A stretch of DNA of 64,000 bases, taken from contig JBBDJB010000050.1 of NCBI GenBank assembly GCA_040880125.1, positions 1 through 64,000 on the forward strand, given 5' to 3'. Origin of the DNA: JBBDJB01 sp040880125 (lineage in GTDB: Bacteria > Planctomycetota > Planctomycetia > Pirellulales > JBBDJB01). The notes under the pieces were generated by a model. That model searched no databases and had not been told where the DNA came from. It saw only the letters and a list, made by a program, of their open reading frames with translations. Below are positions 52,015 to 60,813 of the stretch, one piece after another. Within the stretch, counting starts at the first letter, position 1; every line of letters begins with the position of its first letter. The translations under genes were made by a program, and so were the position numbers.

Positions 52015-53241
52015 GTGCCGGAACAACCGCACGAACATCCCACCGAGAGCGATCCGCCGATTGAGGCAGACAGGCAAACACCGGAAGTGTCCGGCGACAG
52101 TACTGACGACGCCTTCGACGGCCAGGCGGTCCTCTCGCCGGAGGCGCTCGAAGAAGCCAAGCGCTACGGCCGGCTCGATCTCGTCACCAGCCTGGCCGAC
52201 AAGGCTCTCGACCTGGCGTTTCTCTCGGTGGCCGCCTTCTGGCTGGCCGGGCCGCTTACCGCTTGGCTGCGCGGATTTGGGTTTCTCTCCGCGCATCCCC
52301 CCTGGCAGGTGGTGGCCCTGTATGTGATCGTGCTGGGGCTGCACATGGCCATTTCTTTTCCGCTCTCGTACTACCGCGGATTCGTCCTGGAGCACCAGTT
52401 CGGGCTCAGCCGGCAGTCGCCGCGTGCGTGGTTGTGGCGCTACGCGAAGCAAGGTGTGCTTGCCGGCGGCTTCGGCATACTGTTCTTCCTCATGATCTTC
52501 TGGCTCATCTGGAACGTTGGCGCCATGTGGTGGCTGGCCGCCGCGGTGGCGTTCTTTTTCATTTCGGTCCTACTCGGCCAGTTGCTGCCGGTGGTCGTGG
52601 TGCCGCTTTTCTATCGAGTCGAGCGCCTCGATGCCCCGGAGCTGACCGAGCGGCTCGCCCGCCTCGCCGAGCGGACCGGCCTGAACCTGCAGGGCGTCTA
52701 TCGCATCGACATCAGCGCCGAGACCGTCAAGGCGAACGCCATGCTCGCAGGGCTGGGACGCACGCGCCGCGTGCTATTGGGCGACACGCTACTCGACCGC
52801 TTCACGCACGACGAGATCGAAGTCATCTTTGCGCACGAGGTCGGGCATCATGTCCACCGGCACATCCCCAAGCTGATGGCCATCGGCGGCCTGTTCAGCC
52901 TGGTCGGCTTCGGCCTATGCGACGTCGCGCTGATGGCCTACAGCGGCCCGGTCACCTACAGCGACGTGCCGCCATCGGCGCTGCCGCTGTTGATGCTGGT
53001 CATCACGCTGTTTTCAATGTTGATGGAGCCGCTGCAGAACGTGATCAGCCGCCACTTCGAGCGGCAGTGCGACCGCTATGCGCTCGAGCGGACGGGCATG
53101 CGAGCCGCCTACCGCGCGGCCTTCCGCAAGCTGGCCCGGCTGAACAAGGACGATCCAGCTCCCAACCCGGTCACTGTCTTTCTGTTCCACAGTCATCCCC
53201 CGATCGGCGAGCGCCTGGCGATGGCCGACGGCGCGGAGTGA
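52015..53241 (+). CDS. M48-family membrane metalloprotease (CAAX protease-like)
   Basis: 408 aa. Zinc-dependent protease of the Ste24/HtpX superfamily. The catalytic motif is HEVGH (274-278) in IFAHEVGHHVHRH, and the third ligand is in HFERQCDRYAL (ExxxD). Several hydrophobic helices lie before and after, and the GLSRQSPRAWLWRYAKQG segment matches the CAAX-protease N-domain. GTG start with an AGGAG site upstream. The likely role is quality control of membrane proteins. Confidence 0.9.
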   Translation: MPEQPHEHPTESDPPIEADRQTPEVSGDSTDDAFDGQAVLSPEALEEAKRYGRLDLVTSLADKALDLAFLSVAAFWLAGPLTAWLRGFGFLSAHPPWQVVALYVIVLGLHMAISFPLSYYRGFVLEHQFGLSRQSPRAWLWRYAKQGVLAGGFGILFFLMIFWLIWNVGAMWWLAAAVAFFFISVLLGQLLPVVVVPLFYRVERLDAPELTERLARLAERTGLNLQGVYRIDISAETVKANAMLAGLGRTRRVLLGDTLLDRFTHDEIEVIFAHEVGHHVHRHIPKLMAIGGLFSLVGFGLCDVALMAYSGPVTYSDVPPSALPLLMLVITLFSMLMEPLQNVISRHFERQCDRYALERTGMRAAYRAAFRKLARLNKDDPAPNPVTVFLFHSHPPIGERLAMADGAE

Positions 53242-53309
53242 CCGGCTGTGCCGGTTGTAGAGGCAAAGTCTCCGTGTCTTGCCCAGCTTTAGCCGGCCGG
53301 TAGGTCACA

Positions 53310-53327
53310 GTGACAGGCCTCTGTCAC
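53310..53327. promoter_or_regulatory. Palindrome upstream of the LuxR-type HTH gene
   Basis: GTGACAG (53310-53316), GCCT, CTGTCAC (53321-53327), a 7-bp inverted repeat with a 4-bp centre, 20 bp before the ATG of the HTH gene. It could be an operator for autoregulation or a small hairpin in the leader. Confidence 0.4.
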
Positions 53328-53347
53328 CGCGGTAACCCACGTTTGCA

Positions 53348-53668
53348 ATGATGTGGGTTCCGCATGGATTACCGCCGTACTGGATGCTCTCGCCCGGCAT
53401 CAGCCGCGAGGCTGGCTCCGCCGATCTGACGCCGCACGAGCGACGCGTGGTGCGGCTGTTGTCGCTGGGCTGCACGTTGCGGGAAGCGGCCGCCATTCTG
53501 CGCGAGGATCCGAGCGCAACGCAACGGGTGAAGCGTACGGCGATGTCCAAAACCCGCGCGAGAAACATCGCCCGGCTTACCCGCTACGCCATCCAGTCCG
53601 GCCTTTCGCCGCTGGACGACGAACTGACGCCGGCCGAAGCCCGCCGCTGCGCCGCGGCGGGGCCGTGA
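53348..53668 (+). CDS. Solo LuxR/GerE-type HTH protein
   Basis: 106 aa. About residues 27-88 form a LuxR-type DNA-binding domain: LTPHERRVVRLLSLGCTLREAAAILREDPSATQRVKRTAM. It has no receiver or ligand domain, only a short N-terminal part, so it may bind DNA constitutively or be controlled by another protein. Start could be the first or second ATG (53348 or 53351). Confidence 0.75.
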   Translation: MMWVPHGLPPYWMLSPGISREAGSADLTPHERRVVRLLSLGCTLREAAAILREDPSATQRVKRTAMSKTRARNIARLTRYAIQSGLSPLDDELTPAEARRCAAAGP

Positions 53669-53960
53669 CAAGCGACAGTCTCGATCTTTAGCGGATTCGT
53701 CCGGAAGGCATCCGGTCTCAAGACGGTTTCGGCAAACGGCCCCGGCCACGTCAGCCTGCTGACTCCTGCGGCGCGCAGGCGAAAGTACACTCCCATTTCT
53801 ATGCACTCCTCAATTCGAGGGCTGCCAGCGTTTTCCAGGCAGCATGCGTTTCTCCGGAACTGTTGCGCCGCTGGGCGGTTGAACCATTAGCCGTCTCTGC
53901 CGGGGAGGGGGGCGGCGCGCCATGCACTCGAAGCCATCCAAGCACAAAGGAAAGCTCACT
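53669..53960. other. Short intergenic region before the PQQ-propeller gene
   Basis: About 290 bp. No recognised element; the frame of the next gene is open from 53922. Confidence 0.3.
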
Positions 53961-55265
53961 ATGACCGGCACACCGAAACTGCGGTCCCTCGTTGCCAGTT
54001 GCGGCATTCTGCTCGGCGCCAGCGTCGCGCAGGCTCAGGACTGGCCCCAGTGGCGCGGAGCCAACCGAGACGCCAAGGCCACCGGTTTCAACTCGCCAGA
54101 GACGTGGCCCGCGGAACTTACCAAGAAGTGGGACGTTCCCGTGGGCGACGGCGTATCCACGCCGTCCCTGGTCGGCGACCGCTTGTACGTCTTTACGCTG
54201 GAGGACGGCAACGAAGTGTTACGGTGCTTAAACGCCGAAACCGGCGAGGAGATTTGGCAGGACAAATACGAGGCGGAAGGCGCCGATGGGCCGGCCGGTC
54301 GCTTTGCCGGACCCAGGGCTTCGCCCACCGTGGCCGACGGCAAAGTCATCACGTTCGGGGTGCGAGGCACGCTCTCGTGCCTGGACGCACAGTCGGGCGA
54401 GATTCAATGGCGTAAGAATGACTACCCCGATTCGTTGCCCATGTTCTACACGTCCAGTTCGCCGATCGTCGTCGACGGACTGTGCATCGCCCAACTCGGC
54501 GGTGAGCGGAGCGGCGCGATCGTCGCCTACGATCTCGCCACCGGCGACGAGAAGTGGAAGTGGACGGAAGCCGGGACGGCCTACGCCTCGCCGGTCGCCG
54601 TGGAACTGGGCGACAGCAAGGCCATCGTCGCCGAGACGAGCAACAGCATCGTTGGCTTGAACGTTGCCGACGGAAAAGAACTGTGGTCGATCGATTTTCC
54701 GGTGGAAGGACGCGGCTACAACGCCTCCACGCCAATGCTCCAGGGGCAGAAGCTGATCTTTTCCGGGTCGAACCGGGGCACGAAGGCGGTCGAGCTGAAG
54801 AAACAGGGCGACAGCGTCACCGCCGAGCCGCTCTGGTTCAACGAAGACGCCTCGGCACAGTTCAACACGCCGGTCCTCAAGGACGGCATGATCTACGGCC
54901 TGACCACTCGTGATATGCTGTTCTGCATCAACGCCGACAGCGGGGAGACCGAGTGGACCGTCCCCTACAGCGAAGCGATCGGCGGCGCCGAAGCACAGCA
55001 GCCGGCCGAGCAACCGCAAGGACGTGGTCGTGGCCGCGGCGGACGCGGCGGCGGTGGGTACGGGTCGATTGTCGATGCGGGTTCGGTATTGATCGCCTTA
55101 ACGCCGGCCGCCGACATGGTGATCTTGAAGCCGAGCGACGAACAGATGCAATCAATCGCCAGCTACAAGGTCTCCGACAGCCAGACGCACGCCTACCCGG
55201 TCGCCTCCGGCAATCGGCTCTACATCAAGGACGAAGACTCCATCGCCTGCTGGACGGTCGAGTAA
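53961..55265 (+). CDS. Exported PQQ-like beta-propeller protein
   Basis: 434 aa with a signal peptide (residues 1-25, ending AQA). Repeats of the type LNAETGEEIWQ, LDAQSGEIQWR, YDLATGDEKWKW and LNVADGKELWS mark the blades of a PQQ/BamB-like propeller. The sequence after the signal, DWPQWRGANRDAKATGF, is common in planctomycete propeller proteins. A Gly/Arg-rich insertion lies near residue 355. ATG at 53961 after GGAAAG; an ATG at 53922 is in frame. Probably a periplasmic scaffold rather than an enzyme. Confidence 0.85.
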   Translation: MTGTPKLRSLVASCGILLGASVAQAQDWPQWRGANRDAKATGFNSPETWPAELTKKWDVPVGDGVSTPSLVGDRLYVFTLEDGNEVLRCLNAETGEEIWQDKYEAEGADGPAGRFAGPRASPTVADGKVITFGVRGTLSCLDAQSGEIQWRKNDYPDSLPMFYTSSSPIVVDGLCIAQLGGERSGAIVAYDLATGDEKWKWTEAGTAYASPVAVELGDSKAIVAETSNSIVGLNVADGKELWSIDFPVEGRGYNASTPMLQGQKLIFSGSNRGTKAVELKKQGDSVTAEPLWFNEDASAQFNTPVLKDGMIYGLTTRDMLFCINADSGETEWTVPYSEAIGGAEAQQPAEQPQGRGRGRGGRGGGGYGSIVDAGSVLIALTPAADMVILKPSDEQMQSIASYKVSDSQTHAYPVASGNRLYIKDEDSIACWTVE

Positions 55266-55293
55266 TCCACATTGCGAAAGAACGCGGACGTGG

Positions 55294-55339
55294 GGGTGCC
55301 ACGGCTCACCTTGTCCAGCAGTGCCCCTTTTGCAACTTG
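55294..55339. repeat. Family E direct repeat, left copy
   Basis: The 46-bp segment GGGTGCCACGG...TTTGCAACTTG matches 55745-55790 at 42 of 46 positions by my hand count. The two direct copies flank the DUF4926 gene and the DUF6883-like remnant. Confidence 0.75.
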
Positions 55340-55370
55340 TAGCAAGGGCTAAACCGGACGCAAAATGCCG

Positions 55371-55604
55371 CTACTTCGACGCGGCTTCTAGCGCGCGGGC
55401 CTGCGCAATTTCTCGCTCACCCAGCGGCCGGACTTGTCCCGCGGCGAGTGAGACGATCGCCAGCGTCTCTCCCTTCAGGCTGACGAATTCAACCTCAAAG
55501 CCCGCGTCCCTATGAACCAGCACAACCGTGCCGAGGTCGCCACGCTTCAGCCCGTGCTCGGGCAAGTCACTCGTAAGGACAATGGTCTCGTGCTCTTTGA
55601 TCAT
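55371..55604 (-). CDS. DUF4926 protein
   Basis: 77 aa. The pattern ETIVLTSDLPEHGLKRGDLG, TVVLVH, YxVEFVS-like FEVEFVSLKGET and a VRPL end follow the DUF4926 family. These small proteins often sit next to DUF6883-like genes in the manner of toxin-antitoxin pairs; function untested. The ATG at 55604 is chosen. The remnant of the partner gene lies directly upstream. Confidence 0.8.
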   Translation of the reverse strand: MIKEHETIVLTSDLPEHGLKRGDLGTVVLVHRDAGFEVEFVSLKGETLAIVSLAAGQVRPLGEREIAQARALEAASK

Positions 55605-55608
55605 CGCC

Positions 55609-55744
55609 TTAGCCTCGGAGCGGATAGGCGGTAACGAGCCTCGGTACATCGGAGCCAGTTTCGATAAACCAGACGGTTCGTACCAAAGGAACTCGTCCGT
55701 CTGCCATCTGCATTATACCGTGTACCGCCGAACGAGAGCCCGCC
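55609..55744 (-). pseudogene. Truncated DUF6883-like gene
   Basis: The C-terminal piece ADGRVPLVRTVWFIETGSDV, PRLVTAYPL resembles the end of DUF6883 proteins and is directly followed by the DUF4926 gene, the usual partner order. The upstream part of the gene is missing: family E repeat sequence begins where it should continue. An apparent frame change occurs near the sequence for YTV/HGIMQ. Family assignment is from memory of the pattern and needs a search. Confidence 0.55.
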
Positions 55745-55790
55745 GGGTGCCACTGCTCACCTTGTCCAGCAGTGCCGTCTTTGCAACTTG
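55745..55790. repeat. Family E direct repeat, right copy
   Basis: See the left copy at 55294-55339. This copy has GGGTGCCACTGC and marks the break point of the DUF6883-like remnant. Confidence 0.75.
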
Positions 55791-55891
55791 GAGTGAGCGC
55801 AATACTCGAGGAGAAAGTTGCCACTTCGGAGTGGCCGCAACGGCGGAATTCGCGCGCATTGCTTCGAGCTCGCAAAGAGCGTATCTAACCG

Positions 55892-56782
55892 TCACCGCAT
55901 CAGCGTCTCCTCATCGCTCGGCACAGAAGGCTCCGTCCGATATGCGGCTTGCTGCTCGTCGGATCGCTCCGCCATCTCGTGGGCGATCTTCACCAGCATC
56001 TGCCTGCTTTCCGGCGCCACCCGAGTGAGCTTCGGCGCGAGCCGATCGACCCCGTCAGGATTTCGCTCGGCGGCGCGCGACAGCCGGCTGACGAAGCCCA
56101 TCGTCTCGGTGAAGTTGTGATCGGCCGTCTTGCCGACCAGCGGTTGAAAGGTCTTGGCCAACAGCTCGATTCCGACCCGGTCAAGCTGGATGAACGCATC
56201 CATCCGCCCGGTGACGTAATAGCGTCCGTCGGTTTCCCGTAGATAGCCGGACCGCAGCAGCACAACGCACTTGGCCTTTACCGGCCGGGGGAACATCGGC
56301 CCGTCATATTCCCCCTCGACAAGGAGCACCTGTTTGTCGTGGCGGTTGTGAAGGACGTGGATGCTGCCCAGTGTGCCCTTGCCGTCGGAGGCGCGAAACG
56401 TGCCCTCGCCGCTGCGGGTGAGCGAGACGTTGCTGATGCCCATCACTTCCCAGATGTTCACCAGCACGTCAGGATGCTGCACCAGATAGTAGAACAGCCG
56501 CGGATCGCACTGGATCACTTCGGTCGGCAGCCGGCGAAAAATGGTCGTGTCATCGAGCACGGCCGCCACGGCGTGCGCCTGCTCGGGCGACAACGCGTCG
56601 AACGGTATGGATTGGATAGCTTCCTGCCGCGCGGCCCGGCTGGAGGTGGCCTCTAATCCGTTGGCCCCCCAGCCCGGTGAAGCGACAGAGAGCGTCAGGC
56701 CCCCTAGCAGCAGCCACGCTCGAAGCGGGAGTGTCCGCGCGCAGCAGCGCAGCGCGGCACTCCAGGTGTGCAGCAATCGCAT
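55892..56782 (-). CDS. Secreted protein of unknown function
   Basis: 296 aa with a signal peptide (about residues 15-38, LPLRAWLLLGGLTLSVASPG). I do not recognise the family. The mature part has the segments QAIQSIPFDALSPEQ-like AIQSIPFDALSPEQAHAV, DPRLFYYLVQHPDVLVNIWE and LVEGEYDGPMF, with beta-rich character in the centre and a helical C-terminus. The ATG at 56782 is chosen; the frame extends to 56881. Divergent from the HEAT-like gene. Confidence 0.65.
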   Translation of the reverse strand: MRLLHTWSAALRCCARTLPLRAWLLLGGLTLSVASPGWGANGLEATSSRAARQEAIQSIPFDALSPEQAHAVAAVLDDTTIFRRLPTEVIQCDPRLFYYLVQHPDVLVNIWEVMGISNVSLTRSGEGTFRASDGKGTLGSIHVLHNRHDKQVLLVEGEYDGPMFPRPVKAKCVVLLRSGYLRETDGRYYVTGRMDAFIQLDRVGIELLAKTFQPLVGKTADHNFTETMGFVSRLSRAAERNPDGVDRLAPKLTRVAPESRQMLVKIAHEMAERSDEQQAAYRTEPSVPSDEETLMR

Positions 56783-57061
56783 ATGTGTCCCCCCCTGACC
56801 GCGCCCGTTGGCAACTCGCCCGCCGACGCGGAGTTTGTCGGTCTTATGGATAATTCGGTCGCGCGGCCCGTCGAGTCGCAACGAATTTCCGCAACTTCGA
56901 CGTGGCAGCTCACCGCTGGCCTGTTCTAGCCGGGCGACATTGACCTTGCCGCGGACCCCGCGCTCGCCGACAATCCCCGGCCGTTCTTCTCACTCCGGCT
57001 CCTTTTTTGCGGGAACCGGCCCGCGCGCCGCAAGCAGTGCTGTCACTTTCTTGTCTTGTAT

Positions 57062-58318
57062 ATGGCAACTACGCGCCGCCCATCCCGACGCATCGCACTA
57101 TTGCTGGCCGTCGCCGCCGCCGGCGCGGCGATAGGCGGGGTCGTGTGGCTGGTGGACTGGCCTCCGCGAATGGTGACCCACCGTTGGTCGGTTGCCATCG
57201 AGGGGATGCCCGACGCGGAGGCGGTCGCCGCCATCGCCAAACTGCCCGAGTGGGGCGACGCCGGCCTGCCGGTGCTCGTCGAACTGCTGGGATCGGAGCG
57301 CACGCTGGTCGCCGGTGCAGCCCGCGATACCCTGAAAGCCGAGCTGTTGCGGTGGCGGCGGCTCTGGCCGCGGCAGGCCGCTGGAAACCTCGCTCAACTG
57401 GCGCGAAGTCTGCGCATCTCGGTGAGCGAGTTCGATCCCTCCGCACAGCGAGAGGCGAAGGCGCTGGCCAGGCGGATTCTGCGATGGCCTCTCGATAGCA
57501 CCTCGATCGATCGGGTAGCGCTGGTGGCGGATTGCCAGCAAGTCTTCTCGGCGAGCACCGCGGCCGAGCGCGTAGCGGCCCGGATCGCAGGGGCGCAGAT
57601 AACGGCACACGACCGATCCGCCTCCGCGGCAGTCGCCGGCCAGATGGCCGATCTGCCGGGCGGGAACCTGCCGATCGACGTAACGCACGTTCCGTTGCCG
57701 GAGATGCCGGCGTTCCGCTCCAACTCTGCCATCGCACTTGCGCCGCCGCCGGACGCATCCGGTTCCGCGCCACCGGGCGTCATCCAACCCGACCTCGGCA
57801 AGCCGATCCCGCCGGGACAAAGTGCGGCGGGTTCGTCGATGTTGCGCATTGCGGACACGCCCGACAGGCCAGCCACGGAGTCACGGGCTGGCGCTCCGCC
57901 CACGGAAGGCCCGGACAATCGGCCGCTCGTGGCGCGCGAGCCGCTGGCCGTGATGCACGCCTTGCAGGACAGGCGCGAGCAAGTTCGCGCCGCCGCACAC
58001 GCGGAGCTGTTGCGGCGGGGCTTCAGCGAGGTGGAAGTGGCGGTAGCCCGTCGCCTGACCGATCCGGACGCGGCCGAGCGGCTCGCCCTGGTCGGGCATC
58101 TTCCGCAGATCGCCGGCATCGATCCGGAGCCGTGGCTGCTCTGGCTGTGCCGGGATGAGAACGCCGACGTGCGGCTGGCCGCGCTGACGCTGATCGCCAC
58201 CACCGGTAGCCGGCACCTGCTGCGAGCCGTCGAGCCGATCGCCCGCCAGGACCGCGACCCCCGCGTGGCCGAACTGGCCGGCCGGCTGTTCGCCCCGCAG
58301 GGCGGGAGCAAGCGCTAG
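57062..58318 (+). CDS. Membrane-anchored HEAT-repeat-like protein
   Basis: 418 aa. One N-terminal helix (about 13-33, LLLAVAAAGAAIGGVVWLV), then a helical region with HEAT-like repeats at both ends: VLVELLGSERTLVAGAARDT near the N-terminus, and VMHALQDRREQVRAAAHAEL, ENADVRLAALTLIATTGSRH and DRDPRVAELAGRL near the C-terminus. The middle (about 200-290) is Pro/Ala-rich. Repeats of this kind serve as protein-binding scaffolds. ATG at 57062. Confidence 0.7.
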   Translation: MATTRRPSRRIALLLAVAAAGAAIGGVVWLVDWPPRMVTHRWSVAIEGMPDAEAVAAIAKLPEWGDAGLPVLVELLGSERTLVAGAARDTLKAELLRWRRLWPRQAAGNLAQLARSLRISVSEFDPSAQREAKALARRILRWPLDSTSIDRVALVADCQQVFSASTAAERVAARIAGAQITAHDRSASAAVAGQMADLPGGNLPIDVTHVPLPEMPAFRSNSAIALAPPPDASGSAPPGVIQPDLGKPIPPGQSAAGSSMLRIADTPDRPATESRAGAPPTEGPDNRPLVAREPLAVMHALQDRREQVRAAAHAELLRRGFSEVEVAVARRLTDPDAAERLALVGHLPQIAGIDPEPWLLWLCRDENADVRLAALTLIATTGSRHLLRAVEPIARQDRDPRVAELAGRLFAPQGGSKR

Positions 58319-58321
58319 TTG

Positions 58322-58482
58322 GTGGCACAGAACATTTTTTGTCTATGCTGGTAGCTGAATTCGCAAGAATTCAGAGCCATCAATCCGTGGCACAGACATT
58401 CTTGTCTGTGCGTGTAGCTGAATTCGCAGGGATTCAGCCTGATGTGGGGCAACCGATCTGAGCTCTTGCGAGTTCGGCTAAC
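58322..58482. repeat. A-B-A-B-B' repeat cluster
   Basis: Family A (degenerate) from 58322, family B 58351-58374, family A 58387-58411, family B 58414-58437, then an inverted family B copy 58458-58482 with changed but still pairing arms (GAGCTC/GAGTTC type). The last copy contains the TAG stop codon (58478-58480) of the minus-strand SH3 gene. Confidence 0.8.
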
Positions 58483-59863
58483 GCGCGGCGGTCCGCTCCA
58501 GCGGCGTGACGCGGCTGACCATGATATGCGGTCGACGATACTCGGCAATGTAGCCGCGCGTGCCGGAAACGCCCAATCGCTGGCCGAGATGCGACTCGAG
58601 ATTCACACCCGGTCCCGGCGTAACAAACGCCGCCACGTCATTCAACTCGTCGACGATCGCATAACGCGGGGCTTCGCCATTTCGCGAGACGACCGGTCGC
58701 AGCACGCCCACGCCGTCGAAGCGTCGCTCATAGGCCACCCGGCGAGCCTGCTGAGGGTCGGCCGGCTCGGTGGCCGAGGTGGCCACGTCCAGCGTCCCGT
58801 TCGCGCGGTCGGTATCGCGCTGTACCAGGTGGATGCGGTCGAACCGCGCCTTGATGTCCTCCAGCCGGGCGATCCGGTGCAGCACGTTCCGCACGCGGCC
58901 CCGCTGTACGGCCGTGCTCGACTGATTGAGCAGCATCTCCGTGCGGCGAGCCAGCTCGTCGAACTGCCACACCGTCGGCTCCTCGGCCGCCATCTGCGAC
59001 AGCGCGAGCTCGATCACCTCCAGCCGCGCGTACAGCTCGTCCGCATCCAAGAGCGCCGGCTGTTCGGCCGGCGGATCAACCGACTGTTCGGCTGATGTCT
59101 GCCGGGTTAGTTCATTGCTGCGCGCCGTGCGAGGGCTGTCCGGCTCAGCGTCGCTTGCCGGCCGCGAGGAAGCGGCGATTTGAACCGTCTCATCCCGGCG
59201 CTGCCGGCGCGCGGCCAGGGCGGCCTCGATCTCGGCGTCTTCCTCGCTCAGGGCGTCAGCTTCGCGGGGCACGATGGCTGACGTCTGCACCGCCTCCGGC
59301 GACGCGGCGGCATCGTGATCGTCCGGCGACTGGCTTTCAGATGCCCCGCCCGGCGGATCTTGCTCGGAGCGCGGCTGGCTCACGCCGTCGTGCGGCGGCC
59401 GGCCGTTGATATAGCGGCCGGAGATCCAGCGGAACTCGCCCGAGGGCGGCGCGATCTTGTACCAGGTCTGCCCTCCGCCGTTGTACTCTTCGAGAATCTC
59501 CACCAGCTCGCCTATCTCGAGGCGAACCTGAATCACGTCCCGCACCTGGCTGAACTGGCTGCCCACCCGGGCGACGACGTTCTCCTCGACCACCTCGCCC
59601 AGGCCGGCACCGTCCGGCTTCAGGTAGCGGGCGGAGACCCACGTGAAGCTGCCTTCCGGTGGGCGGATCGCCAACCAGCCGCCAGGGTCGTGGCGGTAGA
59701 CCTCGACCGTCGCTCCCTGCGCGAGCTTCATGGTCGGATAGTAGTTTCGCCCCGGGCCGCTGCGCACATAGACGTCTTCGGCGTTGACGTACGCCGTGTA
59801 GGGGAACTCCTCCGCGGCCGCGGCCGGCAGGGCGGGCAATGCCGCAAGAAAAAGGCTTGCCAA
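58478..59863 (-). CDS. Secreted protein with two SH3b-like domains and coiled coil
   Basis: About 461 aa from a TTG at 59863; the frame runs to 60037 but the extra part is repeat sequence. The N-terminus is a signal (ALPALPAAAA). Two SH3b domains follow: AYVNAEDVYVRSGPGRNYYP...WVSARYL and VARVGSQFSQ...WISGRYING. Then come an acidic Ser/Glu region and a helical stretch (LYARLEVIELALSQMAAEEP). Such proteins often bind peptidoglycan. The exact start is uncertain. Confidence 0.75.
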   Translation of the reverse strand: MASLFLAALPALPAAAAEEFPYTAYVNAEDVYVRSGPGRNYYPTMKLAQGATVEVYRHDPGGWLAIRPPEGSFTWVSARYLKPDGAGLGEVVEENVVARVGSQFSQVRDVIQVRLEIGELVEILEEYNGGGQTWYKIAPPSGEFRWISGRYINGRPPHDGVSQPRSEQDPPGGASESQSPDDHDAAASPEAVQTSAIVPREADALSEEDAEIEAALAARRQRRDETVQIAASSRPASDAEPDSPRTARSNELTRQTSAEQSVDPPAEQPALLDADELYARLEVIELALSQMAAEEPTVWQFDELARRTEMLLNQSSTAVQRGRVRNVLHRIARLEDIKARFDRIHLVQRDTDRANGTLDVATSATEPADPQQARRVAYERRFDGVGVLRPVVSRNGEAPRYAIVDELNDVAAFVTPGPGVNLESHLGQRLGVSGTRGYIAEYRRPHIMVSRVTPLERTAAR

Positions 59864-59889
59864 TGCGAGGCGGACGGGAGATGTGCCTC

Positions 59890-59975
59890 GGGTGCCACGG
59901 CTGGCTGGTCCAGCCGTGCCGTTGGGCACAGGACCTCGTCGCGGCGCTGCGCACAGACAGGAATGTCTGTGCCAC
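59890..59975. repeat. Family E and reverse family A repeats
   Basis: E at 59890-59920 (GGGTGCCACGGCTGG...CCAGCCGTGCC) and A reverse at 59951-59975 (GCACAGACAGG, AATGTCTGTGCCAC), upstream of the SH3 gene. Confidence 0.75.
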
Positions 59976-60226
59976 CATGGACCAAGGCGCGCAATGAACC
60001 AAGTAGCGATGGAATGCCGTACGACAGTGCCGCGCATGGAAACACCTCCCGCGCAAAGAACGAGCCTCGGAACCGAAGCGTTGGAAGAAGAGAGGCGGAC
60101 TTTTAGCGAAATCGATAGCCGTCCTCAAGGGCAGTTGGTCGCCGGCCCAGCGGCATTGCCACGGCCCCTTCCGGTAACCCGGGGCTTCGGCGATGTGAAA
60201 AAATGAACAATAATTTTCCAAATCAG

Positions 60227-60255
60227 TTGCCACGGGCAGGCCGCTGCTGTAGAAT
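60227..60255 (+). promoter_or_regulatory. Putative sigma70-type promoter toward leuS
   Basis: TTGCCA (60227-60232), a 17-bp spacer and TAGAAT (60250-60255). The start of transcription would be near 60262, giving a leuS leader of about 550 nt. Confidence 0.55.
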
Positions 60256-60813
60256 GCACCGTGGCGATTATTGCCTGTATTACCGCAGATGGTGCAAATC
60301 CACCAGTTCCAGCCCGCGATTGCCGCCGCACGCAATTTGTCTGCATATCGGTTACAGTTCCAATTAAATTTCAACTTCAAGGGGGATGTCTTCCCGGGCC
60401 GGATTGGCGACGGCGAACCTCAACGGGTAGCGCTCGGGCTGGTGAGTTACCGGAAGTTTTTCAACACATCGCAAAATCGGCCGTTGCAAAAAGGGGCCAG
60501 TTCAATCGCCTGGCGCCGTGTAGGGACGCTCCTTTTTTCAACAAACGTGGGGCCCCCCCTGAAGAGCGCGTTGCAAAAACCTGCCCCGTTCCTGTCTGTG
60601 CGGTCCCAGTTCCAGCGACGACCGGCGGCAGCACCTCCGGGAAAAGGCCGCTCCGCCGCTCCGCAACTGCGTGCTTACCGGCGCGGTATTCGGCCGCGAC
60701 CCGAGGCGGTAGAATCGGCGAATTCTTGCGTTCGGCCCGAAGTTCGCGGGAGGGCCGATCGGGGCGATGCGCGTTCCCAGTAGTGTCTTCACTAGATTAT
60801 CCAGTTTAACTAG

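Larger units (their letters stand above)
59864..60813. other. Intergenic region upstream of leuS
   Basis: About 950 bp without a supported gene. Left part: family E copy 59890-59920 and reverse family A copy 59951-59975, in the same E-then-A' order as upstream of thiC. Right part: a strong promoter-like sequence at 60227-60255 and then about 550 nt of possible leader to leuS. A frame open over most of this leader (60271-60783) has no recognisable protein sequence. Confidence 0.45.

Noticed and set aside
60271..60783. 170-codon open frame in the leuS leader
   Set aside because: TTG start without ribosome-binding site, low-complexity Arg/Pro-rich end, no recognisable sequence.
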